Source: Cryptomeria japonica
Taxonomy: Eukaryota; Streptophyta; Pinopsida; Cupressales; Cupressaceae
Reading direction: 5' to 3'
DNA length: 64,000 nt
Assembly (NCBI RefSeq): GCF_030272615.1
Contig: NC_081412.1
Span: 691,930,083-691,994,082, forward strand
Shown here piece after piece: positions 44,891-56,696 of this stretch (position 1 is the stretch's first letter; each line of letters starts with the position of its first letter). The notes under the pieces were generated by a model. It ran no database searches. It saw only the letters and a program-made list of their open reading frames with translations, and had not been told where the DNA came from. Made by a program: the position numbers and the translations under genes.

Positions 44891-46599
44891 TCATGAGAAG
44901 TCAACAAAAGCATCAAGAGAGGATGTCGTCATGGGGTTCGACCCATGTTGCCCACCCCTGAGGTCCTTCCATCCAAACAATGGTCTCCTGGCTCTGAATC
45001 TGTGCCAGCATCTCAATTGGGCATAGGAGGGCTCCCTATTATCTTTAATTTCATTGTTTAGCTTCTTGAGAACCTCCTCAAAGGAGGATAGGTTGTCCTC
45101 ATTGCACCTCCACTCATAACCATCCTTCATCTCATTGATGAACATGGTGGTGTGACCATCCTTGAGGAACCTTAGGAGCTTGTCACTCTCAACATTCATA
45201 GTAGAGGCAACCTGCATGGCAATTTTGAAGAATGTGAGTCTTCGAAAGGACTCTGTAAGGGCCTTGGCTTGTCAAACCTATCAGCATTCCTAATTTTCCA
45301 AATATACCAAAGAATATTGGCAGATAAAGTAAACCAAAAGATATTAGCATCCTTTTTCAATCCTTTAATGTGCCTAGAAATAATTTCCATAATATTCACA
45401 AGATCAGGGATAGAAAAGCCAAACATTAACCAGATTTCCTTAGCAATGGAGCAATCAAAGAAAATATACCTGCCAGTCTCAGGAAGTTTACAAATAGAGC
45501 ACAAATCATTATTATCATAATTCCTCTGGAGAGGAAGTCTATTAAGTATCATAAGCCATTTAAAGAACTTGATTTTTGGCTCGATCGGACTTTTCCATAG
45601 CATACTAAAGGTCTTTTGCCACTGCATAATAGGCAGATTAGAATAACATAATATGTTAACATGATTAATGATGGAAGCCTCATAAGTTAAGACAGAGTAA
45701 ATGCTATGAGCCTTAATTTTAGCCAAAAGAGTACCATCAGCCCATTTAAAAGATGTTAACATGATTGATGATGGAAACCTCATAAGTTAAGATAGAGTAA
45801 ATGTTATGAGCCTTAATTTTAGCCAAAAGAGTACCATCAGCCCATTTAAAAGATAGAAATCTATGAGAATCAACATTATAGTCTTTAGGAAGACCGAAAT
45901 AAATACAAGTCTGCTTAATCATGTTGTAGGTTCTTTTTTGAGCGGGGGGGAGGTTAAATTTTGAGATGAGATCTTCCCACATGATAAGAGTATCATGTTC
46001 CAAAATGTCAATAAGATAGTTGATCCCTTTGTTGGCCCAGGCTCTAGCCGAGAATCCCTGAGTAAGGGCCAAGGGTTTGCTAGTGTGGAAGAGGTTCCAC
46101 CATAAGGATCTCTCACCATGAATCAGGTCACCATTGTTGACACTAGTGTTGACCAAAAAACCCCAAACATGTTCCCAGGCTTTCCAAATAGACTTGAACA
46201 CACAAGTTCCCTAGATAGAAATAGGAAAACCACCGGCCACAAGGTCAGTGAGAGGTAAAACCTTCCAAGACTTAGCATTCTTAGGGACAACCCTCTCAAT
46301 ATTGTGTCTAATTAAAACCTTCCAAGGTTCTTGACCTTCAAGAGAATGGAAGATCCATTTAGCCACAAGGGAAATACCTTGGATCCTAAGATCTTTTAAT
46401 CCAAGGCCACCAAGAGATTTACCAATATGGCACCACTTCCAGTTAACAACATGTAATTTATTATTAACCTTTTCCATCAGACCAAAGGAACTGTCTAACA
46501 ACCTTTTGAATTTCAAAGATCTAATAGTTGCTAAACATCAAAGCAGAGGAGTAGTAGATATTATAGGAGGAGAGGATATTTTGGCACACTTGAACCCTG
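44891..46599 (-). pseudogene. LINE C-terminal region with zf-RVT
   Basis: After the RT: 'LHVVNWKWCHIGKSLGGLGLKDLR' (about 46440-46370), a stop at 46211, then 'WKSPIEPKIKFFKWLMILN' and the zinc motif CSICKLPETGRYIFFDC (about 45500), which fits zf-RVT of plant LINEs. A 100-bp tandem duplication at 45654-45853 shifts the frame by one. Another shift near 45255 leads to the last frame, which ends at 44891. Further breaks lie near 46480. Confidence 0.75.
45654..45853. repeat. 100-bp tandem duplication inside the LINE
   Basis: Two near-identical 100-bp units (45654-45753, 45754-45853), both starting tgttaacatgatt and ending cccatttaaaaga. 100 is not a multiple of three, which explains the frame break here. 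Confidence 0.9.
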
Positions 46600-48131
46600 C
46601 CATCTAGGGAGAGGAATCTATTGTTCCATTTACTAAGTTTCTTATCAATTTTCTCCTTAACTCAGAGCCACATATCTTTGAGGGAAGGGGACACTGAGAA
46701 GGGAACTCCAATGTATCTAACGATTTTGTTAGGACCACCCCATTGGTAGCTAAGGTGTCCAAACCAGTCAGGGGGGTGATCCATCCAGCTAAGGAAGGTA
46801 GACCTAGTCTGGGAGATCTGAGCTCCAGAAATTGACCCAAAGCGTTGGATTTTAAGGCTAAGGTTATCCATGTTTTGCTTGGTGAGCTCAAGAAAAAGAG
46901 TCATGTCATCGGCAAACTGAATATTCATCAATTCATTATCATCAAGGAGCCTAATCCCATTAACCTTTGGGGAGAGGGAGTTATCCCTACGGAGGTAGAA
47001 TAAAGTGTCAGAGGCAATAACAAAGAGAGCAGGGGCCAAGGGGCAACCCTGTCTAATGGATCGAGAGAGCATAATGGAAGAGGAAAGGGAGCAATTAACA
47101 TCAATCTGAGCAGAGGCATCTTGAAGGAGGACCTTGACATAAGTACATAATTCACTAGGAAAGCCAAAGGCTTCAAGTATCATAATAATAAAGTCCCATT
47201 CCACTCTATCATAGGATTTCTCAAAGTCAAGGAGAAACATAGCAGTGTCTTGACCAGAAACTTTAGACCATTCCATGGCTTCCCAACTTGTGATGAGATT
47301 TTCCAGAATATACCTACCTTTAATGAAGCTAGTTTGGGTGGGGGAGATGAACCTGGGTAGGATCTTTTCCAGTCGGACGACCAACATTTTAGCCAGGACC
47401 TTATAGGACACATTGAGAAGGGTAATGGGTCTCCAGTTCTTAACGAGGGCCTTGTCACCATCCTTGGGTATGAGTTTAATAATGCCCTCATTGATAACAT
47501 TGCCAAGGGAACCCTTACCCAAAGCCTCATTGTATATATCAAGAAGATTAGAGCAAATCCATTTAAGGTTGGCTTTGTAGAACTCAACTGGGAGCCCATC
47601 AGGCCCTGGAGCTTTGTCATTGTGGAGGGAATTGATAGCTTTCTGAATTTCATCAATTGTGAAATTTTGTTTAAGGAGGCAAGATTCCCGCTCGAAGATC
47701 CTATAGGGAATGATGGATGTGCATTTAAGTCTGTGGGCCTTGGCAGCCTCAGAGTCTTCAGAGGTGAAAAGTTTTTGGTAGAAGAGGGCAAAGGCTTCTT
47801 CAATGTTGTCCAAATCAACAATTTCTTGATTATCAACAATAAGTCTATCCATATTTTCCCAGATTTGCTTATGTTTAAGCAGATTAAAGAAAAACTTGGA
47901 GCCTTTATCGACAAATTGGAGCCAATGGCTATGGGGTCTAATCATGGCCCCCTTGATCTTAACTTGTTGATGTAATCTAAGGGCATCCCTAGTTTTCGCC
48001 ACTTGGTTGGCAAGGTCAGGGCAGGAAGGAGTCAACTGAATTTCATTTTCAAGTTGAAGCAGATTAAGAGTCTTTTCCACAAATCTGGAGTCTTTGGCCC
48101 TTTTTTGACCAATAGTTTGCAAGAGTTTTTG
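46600..48131 (-). pseudogene. LINE reverse transcriptase
   Basis: An open frame of 486 codons (48122-46662) and its extension. Motifs: 'INSLHNDKAPGPDGLPVEF' (about 47590), 'NEGIIKLIPK', 'NWRPITLLNVSYK', 'QTSFIKGRYI', 'MFLLDFEKSYDRV' (first Asp), 'SRSIRQGCPLAPALF', and the catalytic box 'IQFADDMTLF' (FADD, about 46910). A TGA at 46662 is followed by 'VKEKIDKKLSKWNNRFLS', typical of LINE sequence after the palm. Primes and copies its own RNA at the cut target. Confidence 0.9.
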
Positions 48132-48945
48132 TCAGGAAACAACATTATAATTCCACCTATCAATATGCGAAGCTAAGTTCTTATTATCCTTATTTAGGAG
48201 TATGATGAGGTTAATGGCAACAAGAACATCAAGATCTTTCAGTAAATTAGTGTTAAGAATGAACTTCTTAGGCCCCACCACATTAGCAAGTAAGGAGTTG
48301 GCAAGTTTGATGTAAGCAGGGTGGTGATCCGAGAGAGTAAAAGGCCAGACAACAACATAATTGCCATGGTTACTAGGGATAAATGAAAAAACATCTTTAT
48401 TGGTATAAAAATGGTCAAGTCTGCAATAAATTCTATTACAACCTTTTTGGAAATTGTACCAAGTGTTCCAAAGACCCCTTGTATTGGCCTTATTACCAAG
48501 AAGAGGATCAAATAGGTTTTTCTTAAATTTCATTCTATCCCAATGGGATTTTTTAGAGCCTTTCCATTCAAAAGCATTACCCCCCATTTTATCATCACAA
48601 TTCTCAATCATATTAAAGTCTCCTCCAAGGATCTGAGGAATATCAGGTAAGGATGCAATCCAATCCCAAAGGGCACTTCTTTCCTTATAGTCATTGGACG
48701 CATAGATAGAGCACACCCCAATGAGGGTGTTGCCAACATTAATAGAGGCCCAAACAACCATGTTATAGGGGGAGCAACCCTTGTTAGCAATATGGTTTGA
48801 CCATCTAGGATTACTGAGCAGTCCAACACCACCTTTACCCCTGAGATGATTGAAGCAAATTTTGATGGAGTCTTTCCAAATGAAATTAAGGTTAATATCC
48901 AAGGTAAAATTAATAGTTGTAAGCTCTTGAAGCATCAAAATTATA
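48132..48945 (-). pseudogene. LINE endonuclease, N-terminally truncated
   Basis: Begins at LQE (metal-binding Glu) near 48935. It has 'KGGVGLLSNPRW', 'GVCSIYAS', 'ILGGDFNMI' (about 48640), 'CRLDHFYTN' and 'TLSDHHPAYI' (catalytic Asp-His, about 48330), as in APE-type LINE endonucleases. A stop at 48132 separates it from the RT in the same frame. The extreme N-terminus is missing. Confidence 0.85.
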
Positions 48946-50469
48946 ATGGAATGATAGTTTTGTTTTGTTTATTCATTGATAGATGTTCTTATAGATCTTT
49001 TAGTTTAAAGAAATATTTTATGATAAAAAATAACAATTAACAAAAGATAAAAAAATTGACAAATAAATAAATAAATTTTCAAATATTATTATTGAGTTAG
49101 AAAACATTAAAAATTAAATATTGAATTAGAAACAATTAGAAATCAAAATGAAGTACAAAAAGTAATTTCTTGTAAGTCTATTACACTTTAGAACCCTATA
49201 TTCTTTGGTCATATTATTAGATGTTATTGGATTTTATGCTTAAATCCAACATTCTTTTATAAAAAATAATAATAAAGTGATTGTTTAAAAAAATGTGATC
49301 TTATCATAAAAAAATACTATAAAAGAATGATGAAAATGTTGTCCATCCATATAATATTTTTTGTCAATAATATTGTCATTTTCCTATTGAGTCCAATATA
49401 CCACCTCCTATCTCCTAGTGGTAAGTTCTAAGATATTTATTAACTCGAGTCTGAACTGATTTCTACTGGTGTTTGCAGGAACGTATTAAAAAAATGAGCT
49501 GAGTATGATGAGATGGCATAATCGATGAAGCTCTATAAGCGGTGATTAACCCAAGGTTGGTGGGGATTTTAACCTAATCAGATCTGATACTCTTCTGTAA
49601 ATCATGAAAGGAGTCCATATCCATAACAAATTGCTTTAAGATTCTGAAAAATGACAGAAAAAGAAAGAAGTAAAATTGAATTTGAATTTTGCTGTATTTT
49701 TTTGTTTTGTAGCACAATTGTATTATTTCAATTTTTGTCTTTATGATGGATCAGAAAATTATTATTATTGCCCCGTATAATAGGAAGAAGTTGACCTAAA
49801 AAGTAGAACGTGGCGAAGATCTGTCCATGCTGACTGAACAGTGTTAATTTTATATGTAAACTGAATGTCATGCTCTTGTATAGCCACGTTTTACTGTACA
49901 ATCAGACTCGTGCAATGGCATTCATACTTTCTTTGCATCAAATTCAGTACCTAGACTGATAACAAAGAACATGTGCACATCAAATCATATTTTTTCCTAA
50001 ATTCAATCCCATTGAAATCTAAGTAGATTTAGCTTCCTAAGATGACATGAAATCTTTAAACTACGTGGAAGAAATATGGGGAGAGTTCTATCACAAGTGT
50101 TATTGATGTGTGTATGAAACTTGTTTTTCTTTTTTATTAATAGAGAAATCAATATTTGCTAGGATTCGTAAGGTGAACTTTTAAGATATATCATTATAGA
50201 CTCTATCTGTATAAGCTGTCTTCCACTTATGTGGGCTCAAATTTTTACTTAAATAGGTTTCAGTTCTTAAAATGAAATTAAATTTTTAAACAAAATATTT
50301 TTATTACACATGTAATAAATTTGGGGAGAGTTCTATCATAAATGCTTTCTTTCATAGTTTATTTTATAATTGTACATTCTAAACTGAATATAACTAATAT
50401 ATTTATTTATTTCAAAGAGAGGAATCATTTTTTAATGGGATCCATGAATCAAAGTCTTAATATGAACCA
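48946..50469. other. AT-rich intergenic, no gene
   Basis: No open frame or recognised repeat; long A/T runs around 49010-49330. Confidence 0.5.
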
Positions 50470-50700
50470 CTAGTATAACTAAGTTGGCCTAATGGTGGAA
50501 AACTTACTCTTGAAAGAGAAATCACACGTTCAAATCATGTAGTGGGTACGATATGTACACCTCATGTGTAATACATTTAGGTGCCTCTTGCATGGAGTAT
50601 GAGGTAGTATCATACACTATTAGCCATCAGCAAACCCAAAAAATGGGTCGCTTAGTACTGTTGACTATAAAAGGATTCGTTTCCATTTTCACTCATGTGA
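50470..50700 (+). mobile_element. Candidate tRNA-derived SINE
   Basis: An A-box-like tggcctaatgg (50485-50495) and a B-box-like gttcaaatc (50528-50536), 43 bp apart, match the internal RNA polymerase III promoter layout. The body and 3' end are not clear and no TSD was found. It could be a chance match. Confidence 0.35.
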
Positions 50701-51135
50701 GGATAAATCTAGAACAAATGAACCTATGACCATCATAAATGTTTTCCAACAACTTTGTTGTTTTAATATTTCTATTTTTTTTAACTAAAACACAATGCTT
50801 AAATTATTGGAAATATAATTTGTTATAATTGTAGGCACCAAAAATTGACCCTTTCTATGCATCAATCATCTTCAATAATTAAATATTTTTTAATTATTTA
50901 ATTGAATTACTAATTTTCCCATTTCTCTAATATGAATTAAATAATTTTATTATTTAATTCATTGATCATTTTCCTATAATAAATTAATTAATCTCTTTTA
51001 TATTTCTCTATCGCCTTTATAATAAAATAATATTTGATTATCTAACTGTTCTTCTATAGTTGAATAAACAAAATCAATTTATTCTTCTATTCTCCTTCTT
51101 TGCTTTCAACCAAGTAAATAGATTAAGATTTATTT
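50701..51135. other. AT-rich intergenic, nothing recognised
   Basis: Repeated 'attatttaatt' type sequence only. Confidence 0.4.
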
Positions 51136-52508
51136 GTTGAAGACACCATAGGATTGAGAGGGGGTTGGGGAGGGGGAGGGGGAGATGGTATTTGAATCAG
51201 TCCAAACATTAAAACAACTTATTTATATTCCTTTAAACTTCAAATCATAATTAACTCATTTCCTTAATTAAGAAACATGAAACCATAAAGCACAATAAAT
51301 ACAAGAACACCAGATTTACATGCGAAACCCAAGAGGGGAAAAACCACAGTGACAATCACACTCACTATAAGAATAACTTGATTACAAAATTTTAGGCTCA
51401 AGGCCAAGGAAGCCCACTGCACCTGATTGGACTTGCAAAACTAAGGCGCACGACCTTGGGGCAAGATATAAAGGGCTTGCAATATTGAGAAACACAATCA
51501 CAAGGCAAGATATAGAGATTGCACAAGCTGCCAAAAAACTCATTGTCTTTCGGTGGGTATAGGGAAATGATAAATTGAAATGAACAAGATCTCCTAATTA
51601 TGAAACTTTCCTTGAACCACCATGTCAAGCGAACAATATTATGGCAAACGTATATCTCACTTCATTCACTGTCTCAAAACACTATCACACTAAAGATATG
51701 ATCATCAAAGTTCATCACAAAATAAAAAGTCTCACTTATGCTTCTTCACATACAGCTACATATCATTCACATCCAATTCGCAACAATTAACACACTAATT
51801 CATACAAGAAATTTCATTGAAACCCTCTATTAGGTTGGCCATAGACAAAATATACATCAATTGTGTAAAGTTGGCCATTTGGACCAAAAAAGCACAATGT
51901 GGTGCACTCTAGGAGATAAAGAGGACCCAAATACATCATAACACATCAGTTTAGATCAATTCTAATGAGCCACGCACACTAGTTCATTGGCCAAAGTCAA
52001 CATCCAATGTAATTGGTAGAAAATAATGAAGCACATTAACTAGTCTACCCCAAAAAACCACCCAATGCAAATTACTCAATGTGGATCTTGATGCACAATA
52101 GTAAGACCCACATTAATATTCTTACTCAACCTCCAATGCATATTCAAACCAAAAGAGTATAATCTGAGTAAGATAAATCAACCGAGTTGGCTAGAGACCA
52201 ACACAACTGACAATGTCCAACACGAAAAAACATATCTTCACTTGCCAATCAAACCAACACTATAAATATAAACTAGAACATTGCATGAACCATAACAACA
52301 TATCTTCCAAGCCATGACACTTGAACCAACACAATAGAAAAATATAGAGAATTCTCCAGACCAGTCCTCACAGACAACCTCACTGTTAGCAAACTGTCAC
52401 AACCAAATCCATCATCTAAGCAACTAAGGACCTGAAAACATGATAGTGCATCATCCACTAGACAACATAAAAACATCTGAAAGTTCTCATTTATGGATTA
52501 TATACTAC
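51136..52508. repeat. LTR-like debris left of element B
   Basis: Contains a G-rich tract (51160-51187) and, at about 51315-51346, 'gatttacatgcgaaaccc' followed by 'aagaggggaaaaaccac', resembling the block 'gatttacgtggggaaaaccc' of the copia LTR at 23514. No matching partner, borders or coding. Interrupted on the right by element B. Confidence 0.35.
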
Positions 52509-53285
52509 TGTATATGGTGAAAATGGATAACAATAACAACAAGATTGAAAGGCTAAATGAATTCAACCACCAAACGCTAGCCTAACAATCAACAAAGATC
52601 CACCATAACATATGAAGATTACCTAAGACAATGCAGATCACATGAAATCACAAAGATTATACCATCACATGTCCAATAGGGTTTTGATCTCCATTCTTCC
52701 TATCTCCATTGATCTTGCTTGATATATTTGCTCTCAGATTTTATATGCACAAGAGCTCAACAAAGAACGGAATGTGGTTGCAAGTAGGATCATAGTGTAG
52801 TCAATTGATCAAGTCATTAGCTCATTTGCTCATTAGGGTTTGATAATGAAGGAAGCATCTCCTTATATAGAAGACACTATATGAAATGGAGGGATAAGAT
52901 TGAGAGGTGTAAAAGGAGGTCAGCTGTGATTAGAGGGTAGGTAAAAGAAATAATAAAATAATGAAAGGGGTAGGTAGTGTATGAATTAAGAGATGAATGA
53001 CATGTGTCATAGGTAGAAAAGGCTAATGAATTAATTAAATAAATAAAGATTTATTTAATTAATAGAAGAAGTGGGATAATTAAATAAATAAAAAAATTTA
53101 TTTAATTTAGGAAAAGGATAATTTAAATAAATAAATGTATTTATTTAAATGAGAAATAAGGCTAGAAGAGGATAAATGAATTAATTAAATAAATAAGGAT
53201 TTATTTAATTAATAGAAGAATTAAGCTTAGATAATTAAATAAATAATATTTATTTAATTAGACTGGACAATTTTGGGTGTCTACA
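52509..53285 (-). repeat. 3' LTR of element B
   Basis: 777 bp, plus-strand tgtatatggtg...gggtgtctaca. Left flank actac (52504-52508) would be the TSD; the other copy is outside the window. Confidence 0.9.
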
Positions 53286-53304
53286 TTTTGCCCCTCTTTG
53301 AGAC
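53286..53304 (-). other. Polypurine tract of element B
   Basis: AAAGAGGGGCAAAA on the minus strand, identical to element A. Confidence 0.85.
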
Positions 53305-53630
53305 AATGCGGCTTGTCACGTTGTTTCAAAGAAGATAAGATGAACTGATACAGAGTTGTGCCAGAATGGGAATGATATGCCCCCTCGAGAGATTGGATGA
53401 AAATGTCTGAAAAGATCGCAGACAATCTCTCGATAAGAAAGAAAGGCTAGAATGGATTGATCGGATAAAGTGACAAAGTCACGGGATAACGAAGACTGAC
53501 TCGAGAAATGAATGCGAGGGCTAGGGTAGGCTATAAGATAGACCACGGGGGAAAATACATCCTCATTGTCATCTACACATCCACAAGAGCATATTGCAGA
53601 GCGAAAATTTAGCAAGAGCAGTCAGCAGCG

Positions 53631-53696
53631 ATGGCTTTCGTGCATAGATTCGACCGTGTTCGCCGATTTCAGAGGCCAGCAGAGGCAGGAGAGCCA
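53631..53696 (+). CDS. Exon 1 of the antisense PMD-like gene, element B
   Basis: 22 codons, MAFVHRFDRVRRFQRP... ending CCA|GTAAGT. Aligns codon for codon with 13812-13877; the differences leave the frame and the donor site intact. Confidence 0.65.
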
Positions 53697-53811
53697 GTAA
53701 GTACCACCAAACTTCCTTGTACTTGGATGCATTTAATTTTGTCATTAATGCATGTTGAATAGGGAAATAAATGCGCTTAGAAGTAGAGTTGAAAAATGTC
53801 AAAAACCATCT

Positions 53812-54010
53812 AACCGCGTCTGCGTCGGTGCCAGGCGCGTTTATGTCCGCCAGGCGCGTCTGTGTCGGTGCCAGGCACGTCTATGTCTGGAACCGCGTCT
53901 GCATCGAATGCGGGCGCATCTGCGATGTGCAGGGGCATCTGCGTAGTCTAGTCACGTTTATGCCTGGCATAGGCACGTCTGTGTCAAGAAGGCGCGTTTG
54001 TGTTGAAAAA
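53812..54010 (+). repeat. GCGCGTCTGTG repeat cluster, element B intron
   Basis: At least ten copies of gcgcgtctgtgt or one-to-two-base variants, spaced 10-30 bp. The complement is clustered in the leader at 61300-61590 and 62880-63110. Confidence 0.75.
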
Positions 54011-54126
54011 TGCAAGTTTTGGTCTTCTAGGTCAAATCGGCAGTTCTGTGATGAACATATGTTGTCAATTGGATAAGCTACCGAGAGGATACACTCAAGC
54101 AGGTCCTCTAGGGAAGACTAGAATAG

Positions 54127-54410
54127 ATCAAGGCACTTTGTGATGACTAGTGAGTACCAAGATAGAGTACTTTGTGATGAACAGGGAGTACCCAAAGTAT
54201 GAGTAGCACTTTGTGATGAACAGGGAGTGCAAATGCGAGTAACACTTTGTGATGAACAGGGAGTGTCACACACGTAGTACTTTGTGATGAATAGGGAGTA
54301 CTACTAGGATAGAAGCAACACTTTGTGATGAACAGTGAGTGTCACTAGGATAGATAGCCATATGCATTTAGATAAAAAGTAGCATTTTGTGATGAACAGT
54401 GAATGCCACG
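54127..54410 (+). repeat. Hairpin repeat array, element B
   Basis: Seven units with loop ttgtgatgaacaggg (or one or two changes) and arms gtact/agtac, gcact/agtgc, acact/agtgt or gcatt/aatgc. The longest perfect stem is gtagtact (54274-54281) with agtactac (54297-54304). Confidence 0.85.
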
Positions 54411-54442
54411 ATGACTGACATGATTGATTTGCTTGACTGCAG

Positions 54443-54984
54443 GAGTATTTGCCGATGCTGGAGTCACAGGAGAGATTCCTGTCGACGCAGAGGTTGCGAC
54501 CTGAGTGACACTTGGGGACCGAGCTACCATTGAGGCGATGGGCTTGAGACATGTACTATATGTGCCTGAGTTTCGAGCAAACATGGGTTTGCTGACTGCG
54601 CTTGCTGAAAGATGGCACTCTGAGACGTGCACGTTTCATCTGCCGATGGGTGAGATGACAGTCACCCTGGAAGATGTATACAGGATTATGAGGATACTGA
54701 TCGATGGGGAGCTGATCCCATACGATCGAGATGGCGACAGAGAGGCCCTGAGACAAGTATTCCAGGACCCTGGACTAGAGATGAGGGCAGGACACGTGGC
54801 ATGGGACACCATGACAGCCACCGGGTTAGCATTGTCGGCAGTGATTAGAGGAGCTATCAGTGGGTTCCTGTGTCCGGACAGGGCAACACGGGGGTTAGCT
54901 GTGGGCTGGGGACCATGTGTGTTGGCAGGAGTGATCAGTGAGTTCCTCTGTATCAGTTTTGTACCATTTTGTATAATGATGTAG
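54443..54984 (+). pseudogene. Exon 2 of the antisense PMD-like gene, element B (shortened)
   Basis: Starts EYLPMLE like element A. A one-base loss near 54500 shifts into the frame of the block 54505-54984, which keeps 'AERWHSETCTFHLPMGEM', 'VTLEDVYRI' and 'GFLCPDRATRGLA'. After about 54918 roughly 1.35 kb present in A (about 15175-16565) is deleted, removing the second half of the PMD and the Gly/Asp-rich and basic tails. No stop inside the kept block. Function as in A unknown; this copy cannot make the full protein. Confidence 0.7.
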
Positions 54985-55035
54985 ACACCTGTGGGTGATT
55001 GTAGCCATATGATTTTGACATCATTGTATCATGAC

Positions 55036-55131
<96 letters not shown>

Positions 55132-56696
55132 ATGATTCATCTTTGCGGTAGCTATATGCATGCGTACCTATGTGATGTATGTTTCTATGTGATGCTTATG
55201 ATATGGATGCAAATATGTATATGATACAATGCAATATTTTTTTTTTTGTTCGTTTATGTTTTATATGTGTATGCATGATGCAAATGTGAATGTAAGTAAT
55301 GCAGATGAATATGATAATGCAAATGTAAATTGTGCTAATAGGTGTTGTGTGCAGGATGTGATATCTATATGTATGTATGAAATGCTTATATGTGGTAATG
55401 CAGGTGCAGCTACATGAAATGCAAATGTTTTTGGTGTGTCATTATACTCAGTCATGTGATAGCAGGCTACGTGGACTCGAGAAGGATGATGGAAGTCAAT
55501 CAAGAAAGGGGGGATGGAAGACAGAAGATATGAAAGTGAAAGAGCTTCTTGTGCGTTATCATCATTGAGCTTTATTATGGCAAGTAGGTTATGACAATCG
55601 AGGCATATGTTCGACCTAGAAAGTCATTGTACCTGTTTGCATGGAGATAAGCCAGTCACAAACAAGGAATGCCCCAATTCATACTAGACTCACAGTGTCC
55701 TCATATCCTTGGACAAGTCATAGCATTACTAAGAGACAATCCACAGACAGAAAATACAAATAGGTGACGATACCCCATCCTCGCCTTTCTAGTCAAAGAC
55801 ATCCTGGAGATAGAATCTCTAGTTAAAGACATCCCAGAAAAGCTAAAAGACATGTCACCAAAAAAGATGAAATCAAAAGAAAACCAAGACTCGACACCAA
55901 CATCCACTGTAGTCCTCAAGTTTAGTGTCTCTTGTCACTTGTATAAGTCTTATTTGATTGTGGTCACAATGTTTACTTTCATAGAAAGGATAGATAGCAC
56001 TGAACCATAATGTTGTCTGAGTCTGTTGAAAGATTTGATTTGTTGAAGCCCATTGTTGCTGTTGTGTCTCATCTAAAACTGACTGAATCCATGAAACTGA
56101 TACTTTATTGCGAAGAAGATGGAACTTTATTGCGGATCTGTGATGCAAATGTTGCTTTATTGCGGATTGTGCACGGATAGATTGAAGGAAGCTGGAAGAA
56201 ACTGTACTCCTTGAAACATGTGATGTTCTCAGTTCCACACCCATTACTAGACGTAGGAATTGCCTTAGCCACAGATAGGATCTGATTTATTATGGATGGA
56301 AAGGGAGGTTTATTATGAATGGCTAACCAATCTTGGGTAGATCAATAACAAGCCATGATGGGAATGGGTAAGTTTATTATGGATGAATAGGTTGTGAGTG
56401 TGTGAAAAGTGAAAGGATGAAAGTGAATCTTGAAGGAGGGAGGAGCAATGTCTGTACGCATGGCACTGGTGACCCAGTTTTCACCATGGTACTTGCCCAG
56501 GGCGCCACCGAAGTGGTTTTCACCGTTGGACGAAATTATTTCTCTTTACGTTTTTGATTTTTCAATATTTTTTGTGTCACAAGGCGCCTGTTTGCCAGGT
56601 TTTCACCAAGTAACGATTTTTTTGTTTTATAATTTGTTTGTATTTTTGAATTTTTTTTTTTTTTTTTGTATTTTTGAATTAGGATATTCTAAAGAG
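54985..56696. other. 3' non-coding region between PMD gene and integrase tail, element B
   Basis: Matches 16609-18254 of element A, with a large (TA)n at 55039-55129 and a poly-T run at 56650-56668. No supported gene. Confidence 0.6.
55039..55129. repeat. (TA)n microsatellite
   Basis: About 45 uninterrupted TA units. Element A has about eight at the same place (16651-16666). Confidence 0.95.

Larger units (their letters stand above)
44741..48945 (-). mobile_element. L1-like LINE, 5'-truncated
   Basis: Minus-strand element with apurinic-type endonuclease, reverse transcriptase, a zinc-binding zf-RVT domain and a C-terminal part, ending in a T-rich tract (about 44741-44760) that represents the 3' tail. 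The 5' end lies inside the endonuclease domain, so ORF1 is absent. I could not find a convincing TSD. No LTRs. Confidence 0.85.
53697..54442 (+). other. Intron of the antisense PMD-like gene, element B
   Basis: 746 bp, GTAAGT donor, acceptor 'cttgactgcag', branch-like CTGAC at 54415-54419. Contains the GCGCGTCTGTG cluster (53812-54010) and the hairpin array (54127-54410). Confidence 0.65.

Noticed and set aside
46928-47914. Long minus-strand frames overlapping the LINE RT in another frame
   Set aside because: Shadows of the RT reading frame, which carries the catalytic motifs.
49249-49262. acattcttttat as a possible right-hand TSD of the LINE (left flank acattcttctat near 44734)
   Set aside because: One mismatch, AT-rich, and 300 bp beyond the last LINE homology; not convincing.
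54127-54410. Spaced repeats considered as a CRISPR-like array
   Set aside because: Eukaryotic retroelement context, variable unit length, arms that change with each unit, and no unique spacers.
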